Below, in pieces: positions 14,601 through 23,600 of a stretch of 25,253 bases of DNA. A model generated the notes under the pieces. That model was given only the letters and a program-made list of their open reading frames with translations. It was not told the DNA's origin and searched no databases. The DNA comes from DASSFG01 sp035547915 (GTDB lineage: Bacteria; Planctomycetota; Planctomycetia; Pirellulales; JAICIG01). The stretch covers positions 1 through 25,253 of the forward strand of contig DASZTS010000031.1 of the NCBI GenBank assembly GCA_035547915.1, read 5' to 3'. A program made the position numbers and the translations under genes. The stretch's first letter is position 1. Each line of letters starts with the position of its first letter.

Positions 14601-17600
14601 CGTTGGCGCCACCAGTGCCACGGTCGGCGACGGCATCTACGTCGATTCGACGAACAACACCATCCAGGACAACTATGTCGGCGTCAATGCCGCCGGCACA
14701 GCCGCGCTCGCCAACCACTGGGATGGCATCGGCGTCTATGCAAACAGCAACACGATCGAAGGCAACGTGACCAGTGGCAACGTGCGGGCCGGTATCTATC
14801 TCGATACCGGAAGCAGCGGAGACATGGTGCTCGGCAACTACGTCGGCACTAATTCGGCGGGAACGGGACTTGTGGGCAATGGACTTTCGGGAGTTTCGGT
14901 GTTCGGCGGCCAAAACTTCATCGGGGGGCTGACAAACACGCCCGGAACGGGCGCCGGTAACCTGATCAGTGGTAACGGTCTTACCGGAATTCGCCTCATC
15001 GGATCGAACAACACTGTCGAGGGGAACCTCGTTGGCACCGATGTTTCCGGAACGATGGCGTTCGGCAACGGGTCGAGTGGTGAGGGGAACGTTTTTATCC
15101 AAGGCGACAACAACGTCGTCGGCGGCGCCCAAGCAGGCGCACGGAACGTCATCTCCGGCAACACCGACGACGGTGTGCTCATCACCGGGACGAGCGCCGC
15201 CGGCAACATCATCGAAGGAAATTACATCGGCACGAATGCCGCCGGTACGGCCTCGCTCGCCAATGGGCAAGACGGCGTCGACATGCAAAACGCCTCGGTC
15301 AACAGCGTGCTCGGCAACACGATCTCCGGCAATACGCAAGATGGCGTTCACATTAGCGGCAACGGCGCGTTGGCCGGAACAGTAGGCTGGTGGACGGGCA
15401 ACGGCGACGCCAACGATTCCGTCGGCGGCAACAACGGCACGCTGCAAGGCGGCGCGACATTCGTGCCGGGACTTTCCGGGCAGGCGTTCAGCTTCAACGG
15501 CAACGGCCAAGGCGTCGCCCTGGCGAACACGTCCGCGCTGCAACTGCAAAATTTCACGATCGACGCGTGGATCAAGCGCGCCAGCACCGCCGTGGCGAGC
15601 AACAATGAGACTGATGGACCCAGTGGGTATATCTTCGGCTACGGTACCGGCGGTTATGTATTAGCGCTGCTCGACGATGGAAGCGTACTCCTTGGCGATG
15701 TCGGCGTCAGCAGCGTCAGATCCTCGCCGTTGGTCACTGACACCGCGTGGCATAACGTCGCCGTGACGTTGAACAACGGAACCGCGACGTTTTATGTGGA
15801 CGGTGTTGCCGCGGGATCGCAGGCGTACAATCCCACGTACGTCTTCAACACCAACCCCGTTATCGGTGCAAGCGGCAACGGCTTGCTCAACACCTTTTAC
15901 GGCGACATCGAACAAGTATCCGTCTACAACAGCGTGCTGAGCGCAGGGCAAGTCCTGAACATCGATAGCCTGCAAGCGGCAGGCCTCGGCGGCTCTACGA
16001 TCCAGGGCAACTTCATCGGAACCAATGCGACGGGCGGCGCGGCATTAGCCAACGGCGGCGATGGTATCACCATCTCCAACTCGGCGGGCAATGCGGTCGG
16101 CGGTGCCACGGCAGCCGACCGCAACGTGATCAGCGGCAACGCCAAGGACGGCGTGCAAATCACCGGCAGCACCGCCGCGAGCAACCTGATCGAGAACGAC
16201 TACATTGGCACAAACGCCGCCGGTACGGCAGCCGTGCCGAACGGCACCACCGGAGACGCGAGTGGGAATTCGGGCGGCGTGGATATCGACAACGCCTCCG
16301 GCAACACCGTCGACGACAACCTAATTTCCGGCAACAAGGACGTGGGCTTGTGGGTTCAAGGCACGTCGAGCGGCAATGTGGCGCAAGGCAACGTCATGGG
16401 TACCGACTACACGGGCACCCAGGTGTTATCGAATGTCGACGGCGTGGACATCACGAGTCCCGGTAACACCATCGGCGGTGGCACGGCCGGTGCCCGCAAC
16501 ATCATTTCCGGCAATACGGCCTTCAATGTGGCCATCGACGGCAATACGGCCATCGGCAACCGTGTGCAGGGCAACTACATCGGAACCGATATCAGCGGAA
16601 CGCACAGTTTGGGAAGCGGTAGCTACGACTTGGTGCTGGGCGATCAGGCGACCGACAACGTGATCGGCACCGATGGCGACGGCGTGAACGACGCTACGGA
16701 AGGGAACGTCATCGCCGGCACGGCGACCGCCCACGTCTTCATCGAAGGTGCGATCTCGGGCAGCCAGACCAGCGGCAATATCGTGGCCGGAAACCGCATC
16801 GGCACGAATGCCGCGGGCACGGCGGGACTGGGCAGCAGCACCGAGGGTGTGTGGGTGGACGACGGAGCCACCGATAACACCATCGGTGTCACAGCAGGCT
16901 CGATCGGCGCGGCGTACGAGGGGAATCAGATCTCGGGCAACGGCATAGGCGTGGTAATCGACGCCCTCAGCAATCAAAACGTGGTCGCGGGCAATCTGAT
17001 CGGCACGAATGCCAGCGGCACGTCTGCGATTGCCAACAGCACGGGCATCGAAGTCCAAGGCCCGAACAATACCATCGGCGGCGGTGTCGCAGGCACCGGC
17101 AACGTCATCTCGGGAAATGTGAACAGCGGCCTGTTGATCACCGGTTCGACCGCCACCGGCAATCAGGTGGAGGGCAATTTCATCGGTGTCAACGCGGCGG
17201 GGAACGCGGCCTTGCCCAATAACGGACCCGCCGGGACCGGCGGTGTGACCATCAATTCCGGAGCGAGCGGCAACGTCATTGGCACGAACGGCGACGGAGT
17301 GAACGATGCCACCGAAGGCAACGTGATCTCCGGCAACACCGCCTCCGGCGTCTTCATCACCGGCGCAGGCACCAACAACAACGTCGTGGCAGGAAATTTT
17401 ATCGGTCTCGACGCTACCGGCACCACGGCCATTGCCAATCACCACGGCGGCGTGGCAATACGCGCGGGTGCCCAACACAACCTCGTCGGCACGAATGCCG
17501 ACGGCGTATCCGACACTTATGAGCGGAACGTTATTTCCGGCAACGTTCAATACGACGGTGTCTCTATATCGGGTGCCGGCACCGACTACAACGTGGTGGC

Positions 17601-20600
17601 CGGCAACTACCTGGGCACTGACAAGACCGGCATGCACGCGGTGCCCAACTTCGACTCCGCCGTCTCCATCACGACGGGCGCGGCCTTCAATCGCATCGGA
17701 ACCGACGGTCTCAAAGGCGCCCTCGACGTTGACGAGCGCAATCTGATCGCCGGCAACAATCTTGACGGCATTTATTTGGAAGACGCGATCAGCAACGTCA
17801 TCGCCGGCAATTATATCGGCACCAACGTCACCGGCGCCGCCGCTTTACCCAACGGCGCCACGGGCATCATTCTCACTCAAGACACCGGATCGGGCTCACA
17901 GAACAACATCATCGGCACGAACAGCGACGGCCACGGTGATGCCGACGAGCGCAACGTCATCAGCGGCAACACCACGGACGGTATCCTCTTGACCAGCGCA
18001 GGCACCCGATCGAATGTGATTGCCGGCAACTACATCGGCCTGAATGTTGCTGGCACCGCCGCGCTACCGAACGGCGGCAATGGAATTAACGACAACAGCA
18101 CCGGCAACAACACCGTCGGCGGGTTAGTCGCCGCTGCCCGAAATACCATTTCCGGCAACTCAGCCAATGGCATTCTAATCTCGGGCGCCGGGACCACCGG
18201 TGACGTCATCGAGGGCAACTACATCGGCACCGATGCCACGGGTACCAGCGACCAGGGCAATCAGCTCAGCGGCGTGGCAATCACCGCGGGCACCGGCAAC
18301 ACCATCGGCGGCACGACCGCCGCCGCGCGGAACACTATCTCGGCGAACGTCTCCGACGGAGTTGACCTAACATCGAGCAGCACGACGGGAAACACGGTAG
18401 AAGGCAATTTCATCGGAACCGACGCACAAGGCGGCTCCCCCCTCGGCAATCTCAATGAAGGTATCGATGACGAGGGCAATAATGACACGATCGGCGGCAT
18501 CAGCTCCGTCGACCCAATCACGCATCAAATAACCGGAGCCGGTAATGTCATCTCAGGAAACGCCGGCGATGGCGTCTTTCACGGCAACTTCAACGCCAGC
18601 ACCATCGAAGGTAACTACATCGGCACAGACGCCACCGGCGCGGTCGCTGTGCCGAATGGCGGCTACGGAGTTGAAGAGGGAGGCATCTTCCTCATCATCG
18701 GCGAGGCAGGCGCGGGCAACGTGATTTCGGGCAACGATGCCGGCGGCATTTTGATCCCAACGAGTGACAACGGCGGTGACACCATTGTCGCTAATTACAT
18801 CGGTACCAACGCTGCCGGCAGTTCCGCGTTGCCCAACGGCACAACCGCCCATCCGGCCAATGGCATCGACGACTTCGGTGGCTTCGACACCATCGGCGGC
18901 AGTGCGCCCGGTGATGCTAATGTGATCTCGGGCAACACCGGCGACGGCATCTATGTTTCCGCCTCAAATGACAACATTTTAGGCAACGATATCGGTACCA
19001 GCGCCAACGGCGGCATTGCACTAGGTAATGCCGGAAACGGCATTGAGATGGTCAGTTCCAACAACACCATCGGCGGCACGGCGGCGGGCAGCACCAATAT
19101 TATCGCTCACAACGTCGCCGACGGCATCGCCGTCACCGGAGCGACCACCACCGGCGACAACCTGCGCGGCAACCTCATCTTTGGCAACGGCAAGCTAGGC
19201 ATCGACCTGGGCGGCACGGGCACGCCGGTGGTGAATGGGACCCTCGGTCAGACCGGCCCGAACGACTATCAGAACTATCCGCTGATCACGGCGGTCGGCA
19301 ACAGCGTGCAGCCGGGCGGAGCGCCCTTGACGAGCATCACCGCCACGCTCATCGGCACGCCCAACACACAGTACACGGTCGATTTCTTCGCCAACCCGGC
19401 GAGCGATCCCAGCGGTTACGGCCAGGGGCAGACCGACATCGGCTCGGCCTATTTCGTGACCGACGCGAGTGGCACGGCGAGCTTCACGGCGGATTTCGCA
19501 TACAACGGCACGGCGGCGGCCAACGGCGGACAACAACCAGCCTTCAGCGCCATCGCCACCGACCCCAACGGTAACACCTCTGAGTTCGGCCCCGATTTCC
19601 CGCAGCCCCCGATTGTCGTGGCGATCCACGCGCCGGCCGTGGCCTCCGAGGGGCCGACGCTCCAACTCACCAGCACGGTCACCGACAACAGCGGCAGCAC
19701 GGCGCTCACGTACAACTGGAGCGTAACCTCTCCCACCGGCGCGCCGCTCGACCTGGGGCCGGATGCCACGCAGCCGACGTTGCAGTTCGACCCGACCGAG
19801 GTGGGCACCTACAACGTGACATTGACGGTCACCGATAGCTTGGGCGCGGCGGGCCAGGCCGTGGCCACGATCCTCATTGCCGCCCCCGCCCCGACGTTGA
19901 TCATGCAGACTCAGCCCGCGACGTCGACCGCCCCGCCCGGGCCGGCACCCGGCGTCGGCGTGACGGGCGTTCCCATCAATCTCCAAGCCGCCATCCTTGC
20001 GCCCACGGGCGATACGGTGGCGGAGCATAGCTGGAGCGTCACCGATGGCACCGGCCGTGTGGTGGCGAACGCGTCGAGCCCGCTGTTCAGTTTCACGCCC
20101 GCGACGGCCGGTAATTATTCCATCCAACTGACGGCCATCGACGCCGACGGTTTCTCGACCACGGCGATCGATGCGCTGCTCGTCACGAGCAGCACGCCGG
20201 TGGCCCAGATCACGAACGTGCCGAGTTGGGCCGTCGAGGGAACGCCCCTCACGCTGGCCAACCTGATCACCAGCGGTAGCCTGACCGGCGACCTAACCTA
20301 CGCCTGGACCGTGACGAAGGACGGCCAGACCTACGATCCGGGCACGCCGACCAACGAGGCCGCGTTCACGTTCACGCCCGACGACGAGGGCTCCTACGTG
20401 GTCTCGCTGAGTGTCAGCAACGGCACATCGAGCGGCGTCGCCCCCTCCGTGACCATTCCCGTATCCGACGCGCCTCTCTCGGCGGCGATCGGCGGTGCGC
20501 CCATGGTAAGCGTGCGGGCCGGCACGGCGGTGAACCTGACGGGGAGTGGCGGCACACCTAACACCATCGATTCGCAGACGACGACGCTCGCCTGGAGCAT

Positions 20601-23600
20601 CAGCGGTGGTCCCTTCACCGGCGGCACACCCGCCACCGGCAGCAATTTCAACTTCACCCCCACGGCCGCCGGCCTCTATCTGGTTACGCTCACCGCGACC
20701 GATACGGCGGTTCTCGTGAACGGCCAGCACCCCACGGCGACGAGCATTACCACCATCACGGTCACCGCTCCGCCCACGGCCGTGATCACGGGCTCTCCCC
20801 TCACTTCGCCGGAAGGGACGCTGATTTCGCTCTCCAACGCGATCACGCCGGGCAGCTTCAGCGGCGCGCTCAATTACTCCTGGAGCGTGACGAAGGACGG
20901 CGGGGCCTACTCGCTGCCGAGCAGCGTCGCCACCAACAAGGCCAACTTCGCCTTCACGCCGACCGAAGAAGGGACCTACGCCGTGGCCCTCACCGTCAGC
21001 GACGGCACGACCAGTGTTTCGGCCACGCCGGTGAGCATCCAGGTGGTCGACGCGCCCCTGATCGTCTCCATCACAGGCGCGCCGACCGGCAACTTGCCGC
21101 AGGGCACGGCCATCAACCTGGCCGGCGCCGCCGGCACGCCGGGCACCAACGACGCGCCGCTCCTCACTTGGAGCGTGACCGACAACGGCCAGCCGTTCTC
21201 GCTACCGGCCGGGACGGTGACCAACGCATCGGCGTTCAGCTTCGCGCCGGCAACCGCCGGCCTGTATACGGTCACGCTCACGGCGGCCGACGGTACCGAG
21301 ACCGCCGCCAGCAGCGTCGCCTTCAACGTCGTGTCGCCGGTGATCGAGGTCGCGCTCACGCCGCCGTCAAACGCCGAACAGGGAGTGGGCGCCCCGGTCA
21401 CGGCCACCGTGCAAAACCCCATCTCCGGCGTCACCTATACCTACGATTGGACCGTGGTCAACGAGTCGTCGCCCGCGACCGTGACCACGAGCGGCCAAGG
21501 ATCCTCCGTCCTTACGTTCATCCCGCCGACACCGGGTCAATACATGGTGACCGTCACCGTGTCCGACTCGCAGGCCAGCACGACGGCGAGTGTCTCGGTG
21601 CAGGCCGGCAATCAGGCGCCGAGCCCGCCCGTCATCACCGTGACCAGCGGCGGTACCGACATCTCGTCGAACCCGTCGGTGTCGGAGGGGAGTGCCGTGA
21701 CGTTCTCGGCCGCGAGCAGCGATGCGGGGGGCGCGAACGACCCGCTGGGCTATCAGTGGGCGGTCGTCGGCCCGGCCGGTTATCAACTTACGGGGAGTGG
21801 CACCACGCTGCGATTCACTCCCAACGATTCCGGCCAGTACGTGGTGACCTCGATCGTCAGCGATGCGGAGGGCGCCGTCGCCACGAGCCAGAAGACGTTG
21901 ACCGTGACACACATCGAGCCCACACCGACGATCGAAGTGGTGTCCGATACGGGACTCAACGCGGCCGGGAGCCTGTTCGTCGATCTCACGGCTTCCGTCC
22001 CCGATCCGGGTAACGATGATGTGTTCCACTACTCGTGGAGCGTGACCGGCCCGTCGGGCCAGCCCTTCACGGGCTTTGTGGCCAATGGCGCTGCGATGTC
22101 GTTCACCGAAACCACGGCAGGCGCCTATACCGTGTCGCTGGCGGTGACCGACAACGACGGCGGCAGTGGCTCGACGAGCGCACCCATCCTCAGCGTGTCG
22201 CAGGGCCAGAGCCTTACGCTCACGTCGGCCGACGTGCCGCAAGGGGCGACGCAATTGGTGGCGGTGGCCTTGGGCGATGCCACCATCAACGCCAGCGGTC
22301 TGACGACGCCCGTTGTGTTGTCGGCGCTGGGCGGACACGACAGCCTGATCGGGGGCGCGGGCAACAGCGTGTTGCAGGGCGACTCGGGTTTCAACACCCT
22401 CCAGGGCGGCAGCGGCAACGACACGTTGTATGGCTCGCCCGGCGATTCGCTGTCGGGCGGCACCGGTGCCACGAACCTGTTCGACGTGTTGACCGACAGT
22501 CAAACGCTGACCGGGCCCAATGCGCCGGACTATCCGCTGATGACCATCAATGCGGGTACGAGCGGCAATACGTTGAGCTTCGCGGCGTCGAGCGTGCCGG
22601 TGAACGTCAATCTGACGAGCGCGGCCCCCCAGACCATCGATAGCAGCCTCGACCAGTTGTTGCTCTCCGGCAACTTTCAGAACCTGATGGGGAGTTCCGG
22701 CGCCGACTCTCTCTTTGCGGCCCCCAACAGCACCGTCTACGGCGGCGGCGGTAACGATACGCTCATGGCCGGCGGCGCGAACATCGCCCTCATCTCCGGC
22801 TCGCTCGCCGGACAGTCGGCCATGCTCGAAGCCAACGGCGCGCAAGGTGTCCAATTGTTCGGCGGCACCGGTAACGACAGCCTGATGTCGAGCGGCGGCA
22901 CCAGCATCTCGATGTACGGCGGCAGCGGCAGCGACTCGTTGATGTCGACCAGCGGCGCTACCGTCATGATGCAGGCCGGCACGGGCAACAGCTCGCTCTA
23001 TTCCAGCGGCGGTTCGAGCATCACGCTCTTCGGCGGCACGGGCAACGATTCCCTGGCCACCAGCGGCGGCACGAACATCTCGTTGTATGGCGGCACCGGC
23101 AACGACTCGCTCTTGGCCGGCGGCACGACCACGGTCAGCCAGATCGCCGGTGGCGGTTCCGAAACGCTCTACACGAGCGGCGGCACGACCTACACCGTCT
23201 TCAACGGTGGTGGCGGCGACACCCTCTATACGTCGGGCAACTCGAGCATCACCCTGTTCGGTTCCAGCGGCAGCGATACGCTCTCGGCTAGCGGCGGCAT
23301 GAGCATCAGCCTATATGGTGGCAGCGGCAACGACTCGCTCATGGCCAGCGGCGCCACGAGCGCCATGCTGACCGGCGGCAGCGGCAACAGCTCGCTCTAT
23401 TCCAGCGGCGGTTCGAGCATCACGCTGTTCGGCGGTACCGGCAACGACTCGTTGAGCAGCAACGGCGGCAGCAATGTGTCGCTGTACGGCGGCACGGGAG
23501 GGAGCGGCGTTACCATCCTGCCGGGCGGCGGCAGTTTCACGACGACCACCCTGACCGGCGGCACGGGTTCCGAGACGCTCTATACCAGCGGCGGCACGAC

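Noticed and set aside
13291..15549. 752-residue open frame on the - strand, with similar long - strand frames at 8611-9786, 16426-17637 and 21367-22854
   Set aside because: All lie opposite the continuous giant frame, whose translation shows clear repeats and domains. The opposite frames are low-complexity shadows.
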